Assembly: GCA_015066085.1 (NCBI GenBank)
Contig: SVPA01000001.1
Location: 1-64,000, forward strand
DNA length: 64,000 bases
Source of the DNA: Oscillospiraceae bacterium
Lineage (GTDB): Bacteria; Bacillota; Clostridia; Oscillospirales; Acutalibacteraceae
Direction of reading: 5' to 3'
Shown here: positions 26,500 to 35,074 of the stretch, one piece after another
How positions within the stretch are numbered: position 1 is the stretch's first letter
Layout: every line of letters begins with the position of its first letter
Notes under the pieces: generated by a model
What the model was told of the DNA's origin: nothing
What the model saw: the letters and a program-made list of their open reading frames with translations, nothing else
Database searches by the model: none
Program-made: the position numbers and the translations under genes

Positions 26500-27532
26500 A
26501 TTCAGTGAAATTGTTGATTTTCTAAAAAACTATGACGGCAAGCCCGTTACCTTAATGGAGGTTTGCGGTACTCATACGGCGTCAATTGTTGAAAACGGAA
26601 TTGAAGATATGCTATCGGATAAAATCGAACTTATTACGGGACCGGGTTGTCCCGTTTGCGTTACCGTTTCGGCGTATATTGACCGACTTTGCAGCCTTGC
26701 AAAAGAAGAAAACACCTGTGTTTGCAGTTTTGGGGATATGATAAGGGTTCCCTCAAAAAACGGCTGTCTTCGTGATGCCGAGGCTCAGGGCGGCAGAGTT
26801 ATGATGCTCTATTCCCCTCTTGAACTAATTGAAATTGCAAAAAAAGAGCCGCAAACACAGTTTGTATTTGCGGCGGTGGGATTTGAAACAACAACTCCCC
26901 TGTACGCTCTGCTTTTAGACGAAATAATAAAGCAGGATATAAAAAATATAAAGTTGCTTACCGCCCTTAAGACTATGCCTAAAGTTATTGATAAGGTGCT
27001 TTCTGCGTCGGGGAAAATAACCGGCATGATTGCCCCCGGACATGTCAGCGTTATTACGGGAAGCGATATTTTTAAAGAATCTGCCGAAAAATTCGGTATT
27101 CCTTTTGTGGTTGCCGGATTTGAGGGCAAACAACTTCTTGCGGCAATTTGGGCTTTAGTTAAACTACAAAATAAAGGCGTTGTTAAAAATCTTTACCCGG
27201 AGGTTGTCAAAGAAAGCCGAAACGAAAACTCATACGCTTTGACCGAGAAATATTTTGAGCCGTGTAGTGCGGCTTGGAGAGGACTTGGAATAATTGAGGG
27301 CTCGGGGCTTAAAATCAAGGACGAATATGCCCGTTTTGACGCCGGAAGCGGTGACCTGTTTGAAGATTATGCCTTAAACGGTTGCTCTTGCGGTCAGGTT
27401 ATTGCGGGGCTTAAAAGACCCGAAGAATGTCCCCTTTTTGCAAAGGTTTGCACCCCATCGAGTCCTGTTGGAGCCTGTATGGTGTCCCACGAGGGCAGTT
27501 GCTTTAATCATTATTTAGCCAAAGGAAAATAA
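26492..27532 (+). CDS. hypD: Hydrogenase maturation protein HypD
   Basis: HypD is the iron-sulfur protein that, with HypC, assembles Fe(CN)2CO. The 346-residue product has the conserved EVCGTHT motif (about residues 23-29), GPGCPVCVT (about 50-58), CSFGDM, APGHVS, and the C-terminal cysteines of the [4Fe-4S] cluster in CSCGQV and the FAKVC region. The length is typical. It starts within the last codons of hypC. Confidence 0.96.
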   Translation: MDKFSEIVDFLKNYDGKPVTLMEVCGTHTASIVENGIEDMLSDKIELITGPGCPVCVTVSAYIDRLCSLAKEENTCVCSFGDMIRVPSKNGCLRDAEAQGGRVMMLYSPLELIEIAKKEPQTQFVFAAVGFETTTPLYALLLDEIIKQDIKNIKLLTALKTMPKVIDKVLSASGKITGMIAPGHVSVITGSDIFKESAEKFGIPFVVAGFEGKQLLAAIWALVKLQNKGVVKNLYPEVVKESRNENSYALTEKYFEPCSAAWRGLGIIEGSGLKIKDEYARFDAGSGDLFEDYALNGCSCGQVIAGLKRPEECPLFAKVCTPSSPVGACMVSHEGSCFNHYLAKGK

Positions 27533-27536
27533 ACTT

Positions 27537-28514
27537 ATGAAAATAACTCTTGCACACGGTAGCGGCGGGGCTTCTACCAAAGAACTGATTGAACAAATCT
27601 TTGCCGCTTCCTATAACAACCCCGTTCTTGATATGATGGAAGACAGTGCGGTTGTTGACGGCAGTAAAAAAATTGCCATTACTACAGACAGTTTTGTTGT
27701 TGACCCCATTTTCTTTAAAGGGGGCAATATTGGTCGACTTGCGGTTTGCGGAACGGTTAACGACCTTCTTATGAGGGGGGCGACCCCAAAATACATTACA
27801 AGCGCATTTATAATTGAAGAAGGGGCTGACACAAAGGACCTTAAACTTATTGCGGCGGCTATGGCGCAGGCGGCAAAAGAAGCGGGGGTTTATATTGTTG
27901 CGGGTGACACCAAGGTAATAAATGGTAACGGCGGAATTTATATTAACACCTCGGGCGTTGGGTTTATTGACGGACCAGACTTTTGTTCTTCAAGATGCAA
28001 AGAGGATGATGTTATTATTGTTTCGGGCAGTATGGGAGACCATCACGCCGCAATTCTTTCACACCGAATGGGAATTAAAAACGATATCGTGAGCGATGTT
28101 GCTCCCCTTTGCGAAATGGTACTTGCCCTTAAAAACAAAGGTATTGAAGTTCACGCTATGCGAGACGTTACAAGGGGCGGTTTGGGTACTGTTCTTAACG
28201 AACTTGCCGACGCTTCAAAGACCTGTTTTGAACTAGAGGAAGATAAAATTCCTGTAAATGAACAGGTTAGGTCGTTTGTAAAACTTCTTGGCCTTAATAT
28301 TATGCATATGGGCAACGAGGGTAAACTTGTTGCTGTGGTTGCTAAAAAGGACGCTAACGAGGCTCTTCGTATTATAAGGGAAAGTAAATACGGAGAAAAT
28401 GCCGCCATTATAGGCAGCGTAACAAGTGGCGACGGCGTAGTTATGAAGACCGCTATAGGCGGAAAAAAGAAGGTTGGAATTCTTATAGGCGAAGGGCTTC
28501 CGAGAATATGTTAA
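27537..28514 (+). CDS. hypE: Carbamoyl dehydratase HypE
   Basis: HypE dehydrates the thiocarboxamide on its C-terminal cysteine to thiocyanate with ATP, giving the cyanide ligand. The 325-residue PurM-like protein has AHGSGGASTKELI at the N terminus, the ATP-binding TTDSFVVDPIFFKGGNIGRLAV region, and ends in PRIC, the essential C-terminal Cys325. It is the last gene of the ech-hyp operon, followed at once by a terminator. Confidence 0.96.
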   Translation: MKITLAHGSGGASTKELIEQIFAASYNNPVLDMMEDSAVVDGSKKIAITTDSFVVDPIFFKGGNIGRLAVCGTVNDLLMRGATPKYITSAFIIEEGADTKDLKLIAAAMAQAAKEAGVYIVAGDTKVINGNGGIYINTSGVGFIDGPDFCSSRCKEDDVIIVSGSMGDHHAAILSHRMGIKNDIVSDVAPLCEMVLALKNKGIEVHAMRDVTRGGLGTVLNELADASKTCFELEEDKIPVNEQVRSFVKLLGLNIMHMGNEGKLVAVVAKKDANEALRIIRESKYGENAAIIGSVTSGDGVVMKTAIGGKKKVGILIGEGLPRIC

Positions 28515-28543
28515 AAAAGATGATGCAGTGCATCATCTTTTTT
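28514..28543. terminator. Bidirectional terminator, hypE and Bce-like operon
   Basis: An inverted repeat AAAAGATGATG with CATCATCTTTT is flanked by A and T runs. It ends the ech-hyp operon on the plus strand and, on the minus strand, overlaps the stop codon of the 31-residue gene. Confidence 0.85.
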
Positions 28544-28628
28544 TAATCTTTATAATCCCTGTTACACAAAGGAAAATTGTAATAATAGTCACCAATATTA
28601 TTCCTATAGGCAAGATGAATTTTTTCAG
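28533..28628 (-). CDS. Probable 31-residue membrane protein, CTG start
   Basis: This frame is too short for standard gene callers and lacks ATG, GTG or TTG at its start. GGGGAGGAG lies at the right distance before CTG AAA AAA (28628 downward), 17 bases after the permease stop. Read with an initiator Met, the product is a single hydrophobic helix of about 20 residues between KK at the start and KIKKR at the end. That is a textbook small membrane protein. It would be the last gene of the transporter operon and could modulate the permease; this is inference. A shorter version could start at an internal TTG. Confidence 0.5.
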   Translation of the reverse strand: MKKFILPIGIILVTIITIFLCVTGIIKIKKR

Positions 28629-28645
28629 AGAAACTCCTCCCCGCT

Positions 28646-31357
28646 TTATAAATTCTCATTTCTTAGTGCATCAATGGGGTTTTCTTTTTTTATCTCTCTC
28701 ATTGAATACATCATCGTTATAATTACCACCGCAAACACACTGAATACCGCAATACCTATTGCCGTCAAAGGAAGCGAAAAACTTGTATCAAACCCATTAT
28801 TTATAGCAAGATATATAAGGAAGGTAACCGCTACCGATACGGGCAGGCCGTAGAGAAGGGCTCTGCTTCCGTAAAGCAGACACTCAAAACACATCATTCG
28901 GTTAAATCCACCCGCGGTCATTCCCACCGATTTTAGCATTGCGAACTCCCTTCGGCGAAGGCTTATATTGGTCGAGATGGTATTAAAGACATTAGCGGCA
29001 GCAATAAGGGATATAAGGAGAATGAATCCGTAGGAAAAGACCCGTATTATAAGTATTAAATTGCGGATTTCTTCGGTGTTTGCAGCATAGTCATAAACGC
29101 CGGTTGAGGGCAGACCATTTTGAGCCACGGTGCTTTTTATTGCACTATAACTTTTCTCGTGGTCAGAGGAAAGGAAAAAGAAGTCATCGTTAAACTCGGT
29201 AAAATACGAACCCTGCCAATCTTTTGGGAAAATTTGGTCCTTTGCAGAGAGAGGATATAGCAATACAAGTCCATAACTGTCATTCGTATAAAACGGGTGC
29301 TCGGTTATCGGGTCACCAAGTTCCAATGCCACTGTTTGCAAGGTCTCACTTGCAGGTAACTTAAGTTCTTCGGTGCCGTCTTTACGAAGATATAATACTG
29401 TCTCGACCCTTCCGTCCGACTCAGAAAAGCCGTGCGTTGTAAAGCCCTCAACAGCCTTTGGGGCGGTTACCGAAACCTTTATGTCAGTTTCTTTGAGAAT
29501 ATCGAGTGTATCATATTTTCCTTTTTCTGCACTCAAAAAGGTGTAGGTATCAATGACAATAGCCTTAGGAATCTGAGTTTCAAGGTAATCCTTTTTGCTC
29601 AGGCGGTTATCCTTTACCAGTTTTTCGTAACTCTGGGCATCAAGAAATATAATCTTGCCGTCAAGTCGAACTGAGCCTTCTGTTTCTTTTGCGTTAAGTC
29701 CATAAGTTTCGTCAAAAACTTGCTCTGAAACATAACTCTTTTTGACATCTATACGCTCTAGATTGTCGGTTGTAAGAGCCACTTCGGTGACCGCCTCATC
29801 CTCCCTGAACTGCTTAAGTAGTTCCTGTGAAGAGACGGTATCATCATACACATGGTGATAAACAATATCATATTTGACGGGGTTCAGGTTTTGTTCTGTC
29901 TGAGCAAGATATCCTGTGAATGCAGAGGCTGACACAAATAGAACTATGCTCATAAAAAGGCTTAAAACTGTTGCACGGTATTTCTTTTTACTTCTTTTAT
30001 AATACTTGCCTGCAAGCATTCCGGGAAGGCCAAAAATCTTATAAGCAAGTTTTGAGGTTCGAACCTTGCGGTTTTTGACATTTATATCGAGGTTTTGTCT
30101 TATTGCCTCCACGGCAGAGACATTTGTAGCCCTTTTTGACGGAACCCACACGGAAATCAACACCGTGATTGCAGATATTATTACGGCGGCGAGAATCGAA
30201 GTAACAGAAACGCTCAGACGCAAAGGCACGACGTAACCGAAAAGACTTTCAAACCTTTCACCCACAATTATGAGGGTTATACCTATGCCCCCGATGCCCG
30301 AAAGAATTCCGATAGGAATTCCAACAGAAGCGACTGCGAACGCCTCGAACAAGACCATTCTTCGAAGTTGCTTTTTAGTTGCTCCGACAGAAGCCAATAG
30401 ACCGAACTGTCTGGTTCTTTCACTTACGGAAATAGAGAATGCATTATATATAAGTGAGATAGAGCCAAACACTATTAATCCAACAACAACGGCTACTAAA
30501 AAGGTTATTGTAGCGTCTACACCGCCATAACCGGTTGCTCCTGAATAATTAAGCACCGAATCGTTTTCATCGGTAAAAATCAGGTGTGTTTCATCAGAAA
30601 AACTCAGTATTTTTTCAAGAGAAAACCCGTAGGTATTGCGGGGATTTTTCATTTTATACCAAAGACTTATAGGCTTTGATGAGTCATCTGCACTTTCTAT
30701 AGTAATAGCCGAATACCCCGGCGAAACTATATATTCAAAGGTAGGTCTTTCATAAAAGCCGACCACGGTATAAGTACGGGACTCGGTTATCTCAATCTCT
30801 TCGTTTGGTGTCTCAATACCGTTAAGTTGGGTATAATCAAACGGATTTTGCTGTCCCAGTTCAAAGCCATCGCTCATTCGTTTTCCAAGTTCAAGGGTTA
30901 GGCTGTCCCCTATTTTATGGACAATTCCGCCGTTTTCGGCAAGATGCTCTGGAAGAATCAATTCCCTCTCGTTTTGCGGATATCTTCCCGAGGTAATGTG
31001 TATCGGCATAGTTTTATCAAAGTTCTTTCCAACCCCCAAGACATAAATATAGGGTTTATACTCATTTCGGCATCCATTTGCCTTAGCGTAACCTATCTGC
31101 CTTGCATAAACGGTACTTTTAACCTCTTTAGATTCCGTTACAGCGGAGTATATCTCTTCACTAACGCCCAAAGCACTGCCGTGCCAATCGCCGTATTTAT
31201 AAACCGCATTTTCAAGTGCATAGTTATATATACTGGAGGTAAAGGTGGTAACGGCGCATATCATTGCAGCAGAAAGAATAACGCCTATTATCGTTACAGT
31301 GGTACGTGTCTTATTCCTCCAAAGAAAGTTCAGGATAACGCGGTTAAAGATATTCAT
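28646..31357 (-). CDS. ABC transporter permease, FtsX type, 903 residues
   Basis: The product has two FtsX-type halves. Helix 1 is at about residues 20-42, followed by an extracellular domain of about 230 residues, helices 2-4 (about 275-405), helix 5 (about 455-475), a second extracellular domain of about 290 residues and helices 6-8 (about 765-890). Cytoplasmic SVGATKKQLRRM and SVGMTAGGFNRMM elements follow the helices that contact the ATPase. Such permeases act in peptide-antibiotic resistance or lipoprotein handling. The two-component system upstream points to the former. It overlaps the ATPase gene by four bases. GC content and codon use look like the neighbours. Confidence 0.9.
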   Translation of the reverse strand: MNIFNRVILNFLWRNKTRTTVTIIGVILSAAMICAVTTFTSSIYNYALENAVYKYGDWHGSALGVSEEIYSAVTESKEVKSTVYARQIGYAKANGCRNEYKPYIYVLGVGKNFDKTMPIHITSGRYPQNERELILPEHLAENGGIVHKIGDSLTLELGKRMSDGFELGQQNPFDYTQLNGIETPNEEIEITESRTYTVVGFYERPTFEYIVSPGYSAITIESADDSSKPISLWYKMKNPRNTYGFSLEKILSFSDETHLIFTDENDSVLNYSGATGYGGVDATITFLVAVVVGLIVFGSISLIYNAFSISVSERTRQFGLLASVGATKKQLRRMVLFEAFAVASVGIPIGILSGIGGIGITLIIVGERFESLFGYVVPLRLSVSVTSILAAVIISAITVLISVWVPSKRATNVSAVEAIRQNLDINVKNRKVRTSKLAYKIFGLPGMLAGKYYKRSKKKYRATVLSLFMSIVLFVSASAFTGYLAQTEQNLNPVKYDIVYHHVYDDTVSSQELLKQFREDEAVTEVALTTDNLERIDVKKSYVSEQVFDETYGLNAKETEGSVRLDGKIIFLDAQSYEKLVKDNRLSKKDYLETQIPKAIVIDTYTFLSAEKGKYDTLDILKETDIKVSVTAPKAVEGFTTHGFSESDGRVETVLYLRKDGTEELKLPASETLQTVALELGDPITEHPFYTNDSYGLVLLYPLSAKDQIFPKDWQGSYFTEFNDDFFFLSSDHEKSYSAIKSTVAQNGLPSTGVYDYAANTEEIRNLILIIRVFSYGFILLISLIAAANVFNTISTNISLRRREFAMLKSVGMTAGGFNRMMCFECLLYGSRALLYGLPVSVAVTFLIYLAINNGFDTSFSLPLTAIGIAVFSVFAVVIITMMYSMREIKKENPIDALRNENL

Positions 31358-32037
31358 TTTCTCGTCACCTCGTCACGAACTATTCTGCCGTCTTCAATAG
31401 CAATTATTCTATCCGCCTGAAGAGCAATACTCTCATCGTGGGTTATTACAATTAAGGTTTGACCGTATTTTTTGTTGGAAAGTTTTAAAAGTTCTACTAT
31501 ATCCTGACTGTTTTTACTGTCAAGATTCCCCGTTGGCTCATCTGCAAGGACAACAGCAGGCGCACTTATAAGGGCACGGCCAATGGATACTCTCTGTTGT
31601 TGACCTCCCGAAAGTTGATTTGGAAGATGATTTTCTCTGCCTTTAAGTTTTAATGTAACAAGCAGTTCATCAAGTCGTTCCTTGTTTACTTTTTGCCCGT
31701 CCATAAGAATGGGCAGAGTAATGTTTTCGGTAACATTTAAAACGGGAATAAGGTTATAAAACTGATAGATAAGCCCTACTTGTCTTCGGCGGAAGATTGC
31801 AAGTTGCTCTTCCTTTCTGGAATAGACATCTTCTGAGTCCATATAGACTCTTCCGCTTGTAGGACGGTCTACACCGCCTAAAATATGAAGCAGCGTTGAT
31901 TTTCCCGAGCCCGAGGGCCCGATGATTGCAACAAACTCTCCTTTATCTACCGAAAAAGACACATTATCAAGGGCCTTTACCATATTTTCTCCCTTGCCGT
32001 AGGTTTTGCAAAGATTTTCTACACGAAGTATTTCCAT
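31354..32037 (-). CDS. ABC transporter ATP-binding protein
   Basis: The 227-residue ATPase of the MacB/LolD/BceA type has Walker A GPSGSGKST, Q-loop region YQFYNLIPVLNVTENI, signature LSGGQQQR, Walker B VVLADEPTGNLD and the switch ITHDE. The ATG at 32037 is preferred because AAAAAGGAGA precedes it; the in-frame extension upstream runs through the promoter region. It pairs with the FtsX-type permease, with which it overlaps by four bases. Confidence 0.95.
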   Translation of the reverse strand: MEILRVENLCKTYGKGENMVKALDNVSFSVDKGEFVAIIGPSGSGKSTLLHILGGVDRPTSGRVYMDSEDVYSRKEEQLAIFRRRQVGLIYQFYNLIPVLNVTENITLPILMDGQKVNKERLDELLVTLKLKGRENHLPNQLSGGQQQRVSIGRALISAPAVVLADEPTGNLDSKNSQDIVELLKLSNKKYGQTLIVITHDESIALQADRIIAIEDGRIVRDEVTRK

Positions 32038-32067
32038 TTTTGTTCTCCTTTTTCCTTTTTCGGTTTG

Positions 32068-32121
32068 ATTATACAACCTCTCTATTACAGGTTAGTGACT
32101 CTATTATTACAAAAACGTCAC
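32068..32121 (-). promoter_or_regulatory. Activated promoter with BceR-like operator
   Basis: On the minus strand, TATAAT (32068-32073) has no good -35 at the proper distance (ACTAAC at 32091-32096). Just upstream lies TGACG-TTTT-TGTAA (32107-32120), close to the TKACA-N4-TGTAA box I recall for BceR-type regulators. A second inverted pair, GTGAC and GTCAC (32095-32099 and 32117-32121), brackets the site. A promoter without a -35 next to a regulator box suggests activation by the response regulator. Confidence 0.5.
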
Positions 32122-32138
32122 ATAAAAGCAGACTCCCT

Positions 32139-32160
32139 CGCGCAACTGCACAAGGGAGGA
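32139..32160 (-). terminator. Hairpin between kinase and transporter genes
   Basis: CTCCCT with AGGGAG forms a GC-rich hairpin just beyond the kinase stop on the minus strand, followed by a weak T-rich stretch. It may end most of the regulator transcripts before the separately controlled transporter genes. Confidence 0.45.
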
Positions 32161-32163
32161 TTT

Positions 32164-33165
32164 TTAGATTGTACTTTTATAAAAGCGCATAGTAAATCTT
32201 GCTCCCCCTTCAATACCGTTTTCAGCCTTTAATGTGCCGTTTTGTGAATTAACGATATTTTTTGCCAGAGCAAGTCCCACTCCGAAACTGTTTTTATCGG
32301 AATTTTTGCCTTTATAAAATCGTTCAAATATATGAGGCATATCCTCTGCATTTATTCCGCTTCCCGTATCGGAAACGATTATTTCGCTGTAAAGCGGATT
32401 TTCTTGGGCGGTTATATTGATACTGCCACCCACAGGAGTGTGCTCCATACAGTTTTTTACTATATTTGTTAGGGCTTCCGCCGTCCAGGAAAGGTCTCCG
32501 CAAAAGACTCCGTTTGTATAAATATTCAGGTTCTGTAAACGAAGTTCAATTGGGATAAGTAAGGGGGAAACAGAAAGTTCGACAAGTTTTTTAAGTTCTC
32601 TCTGCTCCTTTTTAAATTCGACAGTACCCGCGTCCAGTTTTGAGATTTTAAGCAGTGTTGTAATCAACCAATCAATTCGGGAGAGATGGTCGGAAAGTTC
32701 GCGCACAAGCCGACCGCGCAGTTCGGGGGTTGTAGCACTGTCATTTATTGCTGATACAAGAAGATTTATTGAGGTAAGAGGAGTGCGTATCTGGTGGGAA
32801 ATATCGGCAATAGAGTCTGACATATAAACCTTATCCTTTTGGAGTTGTTGTTTTTGTTCGGCCAGACGAAGAGTCATTTTATTTATCTCGGTCTGAAGAA
32901 TTGCTAACTCTCCTTCGGAGTATTTCTCAAGAGATATTCTCTTTTCTGAGTGAAGAAGACGGTCAATATCACAAGAGAGTTCTCTAATGCGGTTATATCT
33001 TTTCTTTGTATCAAGAAACCATAATAAAAAAAGAATTATACAAAGGATGAGAACTAATAAACCGAAGTTAATATCCCAAAAAAGTGCCGGAATAATAGCC
33101 GCAACAGAGATAATCAGATATAAAGTACAGATGATTTTTTCCTGTTTGTTTCTTAAAAATCTCAT
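32164..33165 (-). CDS. Sensor histidine kinase, intramembrane-sensing type
   Basis: The 333-residue kinase has two N-terminal membrane helices (about residues 12-30 and 33-50) separated by only a few residues. It has no extracellular sensor domain, which is the layout of BceS-type kinases that read signals through their transporter. The phosphoacceptor motif is DISHQIRTPLTS (His about 125), followed by an ATPase domain with the N box (IVKNCMEH), SDTGSGI and FGVGLALAKNIV. It is adjacent to the response-regulator gene in one operon. Confidence 0.92.
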   Translation of the reverse strand: MRFLRNKQEKIICTLYLIISVAAIIPALFWDINFGLLVLILCIILFLLWFLDTKKRYNRIRELSCDIDRLLHSEKRISLEKYSEGELAILQTEINKMTLRLAEQKQQLQKDKVYMSDSIADISHQIRTPLTSINLLVSAINDSATTPELRGRLVRELSDHLSRIDWLITTLLKISKLDAGTVEFKKEQRELKKLVELSVSPLLIPIELRLQNLNIYTNGVFCGDLSWTAEALTNIVKNCMEHTPVGGSINITAQENPLYSEIIVSDTGSGINAEDMPHIFERFYKGKNSDKNSFGVGLALAKNIVNSQNGTLKAENGIEGGARFTMRFYKSTI

Positions 33166-33834
33166 TTAATCCACCTTGTAGCCAAAACCACGCACTGTTT
33201 TTATTATAGTGGGGTTCTGAATATCATCCTCTAGTTTATCACGAAGGCGTTTTATGTAGACAGTGAGGGTATTATCGTTTACAAAGTCTCCAGCGATATC
33301 CCAAATTGATTCAAGAAGTTGCCCTCGTGAAAGAGGTATTCCGCGATTATTAAGAAGCACAAGTAACAAACGATATTCAAGGGCGGTAAGAAAAACATCT
33401 TTACCATTTTTTGTGGCAATCCCTTTAATAGTATCTACCGTTACATTTCCTATTTTCATTAATGAACCTGCCCCGCCGGTAAGACGCAATATGTTCTTAA
33501 TTCGAATTACCAGTTCTCTGGGACGGAAAGGTTTTGCGATGTAATCATCTGCGCCGAGTTCAAATCCTGTAAGAGTGCTAAGTTCATCACCTGATGCAGT
33601 TAGAAAAATGACCGGAACAGAAAAATTTCTTTTTATTTCGGGACATAGGGTAAAGCCGTTGCCGTCAGGCAAAGAAATATCCAACAAAACTAAATCGAAC
33701 TTGTCCTTTAAAAGTCTGTCGAGTGCCTCACCGCGTCCCTGTGCACTCTCCACACAAAAGCCCTCGGAACTTAGAAAACGAGTAAGATTTTCTATGATAT
33801 TTTTGTCGTCTTCCACTAATAATATTTTGTTCAT
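33166..33834 (-). CDS. OmpR-family response regulator
   Basis: The 222-residue protein has a receiver domain (acidic pair in VEDD, phosphoacceptor Asp in LVLLDISLPDG, conserved Lys in DDYIAKPF) and a C-terminal winged-helix DNA-binding domain (LTALEYRLLLVLLNNRG and the KTVRGFGYKVD end). It is the first gene of the cluster. It probably activates the ABC transporter promoter at 32068-32121, by analogy to BceR. Confidence 0.95.
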   Translation of the reverse strand: MNKILLVEDDKNIIENLTRFLSSEGFCVESAQGRGEALDRLLKDKFDLVLLDISLPDGNGFTLCPEIKRNFSVPVIFLTASGDELSTLTGFELGADDYIAKPFRPRELVIRIKNILRLTGGAGSLMKIGNVTVDTIKGIATKNGKDVFLTALEYRLLLVLLNNRGIPLSRGQLLESIWDIAGDFVNDNTLTVYIKRLRDKLEDDIQNPTIIKTVRGFGYKVD

Positions 33835-33865
33835 TTCTGCCTCGCAAGTTTTTTATTACATTTAC

Positions 33866-33894
33866 AGTATAACGGTAAAAATAACTTTTGTCTA
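33866..33894 (-). promoter_or_regulatory. Promoter of the two-component genes
   Basis: On the minus strand: -35 TAGACA (33889-33894), 17-bp spacer, -10 TATACT (33866-33871), about 32 bases before the regulator ATG. Confidence 0.65.
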
Positions 33895-33902
33895 TAAAAA
33901 AG

Positions 33903-33938
33903 AAGGAAGCCCGACCGCCGAGGCCGTCAGACTTCCTT
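33903..33938 (-). terminator. Terminator of the first antiporter gene
   Basis: AAGGAAG and CTTCCTT close an imperfect GC-rich hairpin; the minus-strand RNA runs into CTTTTTT. It lies right after the antiporter stop and before the promoter of the two-component genes. Confidence 0.75.
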
Positions 33939-33942
33939 TAAA

Positions 33943-34920
33943 CTAAAGACAGAAGATGTTAAATTCGCGGAGGATAAGGAAAGCGGTATATAAAAGGTAG
34001 GCAATAAAGATAGTTGTGCCTTCTACTCTGTTTACACGCTTTTCGGTAAATGAGAAAATAAGCATTCCTGTTGTTGCGACAAGCAAAATAATTGTATCTA
34101 TCATCATTGCAGAATCTACTGTAAGAGGACTGCTGATTGTAACAGTTGCACCAAGAATAAAGAGCAGATTAAAGATATTAGAGCCGATGACATTTCCGAC
34201 GGCTAGTTCGCTTTCACCCTTTTTAGAAGCAACAAACGAGGTTACAAGTTCCGGAAGCGAAGTTCCGATTGCACAGATTGTAAGGCCGACTATGGTTTGA
34301 CTCATTCCCAAAGACAGTGCGAGGTCTTCGGCGCAGTTTACAACGAACTGACCGCCGGTTATTATCATTGCAAGGCCGACAATAAGCAGCAGTATGCTTT
34401 TAGGCATTGACATAAGTTTAGTTTGGTCGGTGGCTACTGTGCGGTTTTTAATGCTTTTATAAAGTAGCCAACCAATGTATGAAACAAAAAGAACAAGGAG
34501 AATTATTCCTTCAAAAAGTTTGAGTTTTCCGTCCATTATCATTGGAATAAATAGAAGGGTTGTAGCAATTGCCCAAGGAAAATCTCTTTTAAGGGAATCT
34601 TTAAATATAGGAATAGGCATAACTATTGCACAAACTCCTAAAATAAAGAGCAGATTAAAAAGGTTTGAGCCGATAATATTACCAACCGCCATATCGGTTG
34701 CCTCGGTTTGACCGAAGAACCCCGCTTTAATACCTGCGGTAATACTAACTGCGGCTTCGGGGGCACTTGTTCCCATTGCGACGATAGTGAGCCCTACTAT
34801 TGCGGCAGAAATTCCAAGTTTTCGAGCAAACGAAGCGGCACCGTCTACGAAAAGGTCGGCACCTTTTACAAGCAAGGCAAATCCCATTATAAGACCGCAA
34901 ATCCAAAACACATACATCAT
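33943..34920 (-). CDS. CaCA-family cation antiporter 1
   Basis: CaCA exchangers move Ca2+ or other divalent cations out in exchange for Na+ or H+. The 325-residue product has ten predicted helices in two inverted halves, each with an ion-binding alpha repeat: GTSAPEAAVS (about residues 50-59) and GTSLPELVTS (about 218-227), with GNIIGSNLFN and GNVIGSNIFN in the following helices. It is a paralogue of the next gene. The manganese riboswitch in its leader suggests Mn2+ as a physiological substrate; this is inference from regulation. AGGGAGGA precedes the ATG. Confidence 0.93.
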   Translation of the reverse strand: MMYVFWICGLIMGFALLVKGADLFVDGAASFARKLGISAAIVGLTIVAMGTSAPEAAVSITAGIKAGFFGQTEATDMAVGNIIGSNLFNLLFILGVCAIVMPIPIFKDSLKRDFPWAIATTLLFIPMIMDGKLKLFEGIILLVLFVSYIGWLLYKSIKNRTVATDQTKLMSMPKSILLLIVGLAMIITGGQFVVNCAEDLALSLGMSQTIVGLTICAIGTSLPELVTSFVASKKGESELAVGNVIGSNIFNLLFILGATVTISSPLTVDSAMMIDTIILLVATTGMLIFSFTEKRVNRVEGTTIFIAYLLYTAFLILREFNIFCL

Positions 34921-34939
34921 AAAAATTCCTCCCTTAAAA

Positions 34940-34983
34940 TAAAAACAAGACTGTTACTGTAAAAATTACAGTAACAGTCTTGT
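34940..34983 (-). terminator. Riboswitch-controlled terminator of antiporter 1
   Basis: An 18-bp perfect stem (34945-34962 with 34966-34983, loop of three) is followed on the minus strand by TTTTATTTT. The 5' arm on the RNA, ACAAGACUG, overlaps the 3' end of the riboswitch aptamer, so the two structures exclude each other. Confidence 0.9.
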
Positions 34984-35062
34984 CGTTTAATACATTATCC
35001 GACCCGTTAGGGTGTGATGACGAATAATATAACGCTATAAATAAAGCGCTGACTACTCCCTG
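34980..35062 (-). ncRNA. yybP-ykoY (manganese) riboswitch 1
   Basis: Read on the minus strand, the leader has GGGAGUAG at its 5' end, a P2 hairpin (GCGCU/AGCG), UAUUAUUCGUCAUCAC, a small ACCC/GGGU hairpin, CGGAUAAU closing the P3 helix, and a 3' ACGACAAGACUG. These match the yybP-ykoY conserved elements GGGGAGUAG, CGUCA, CCGG and GCAAGACC in order. Known members bind Mn2+. The overlap with the terminator predicts that Mn2+ turns the gene on. Confidence 0.85.
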
Positions 35063-35074
35063 TTAGAAAAAATA

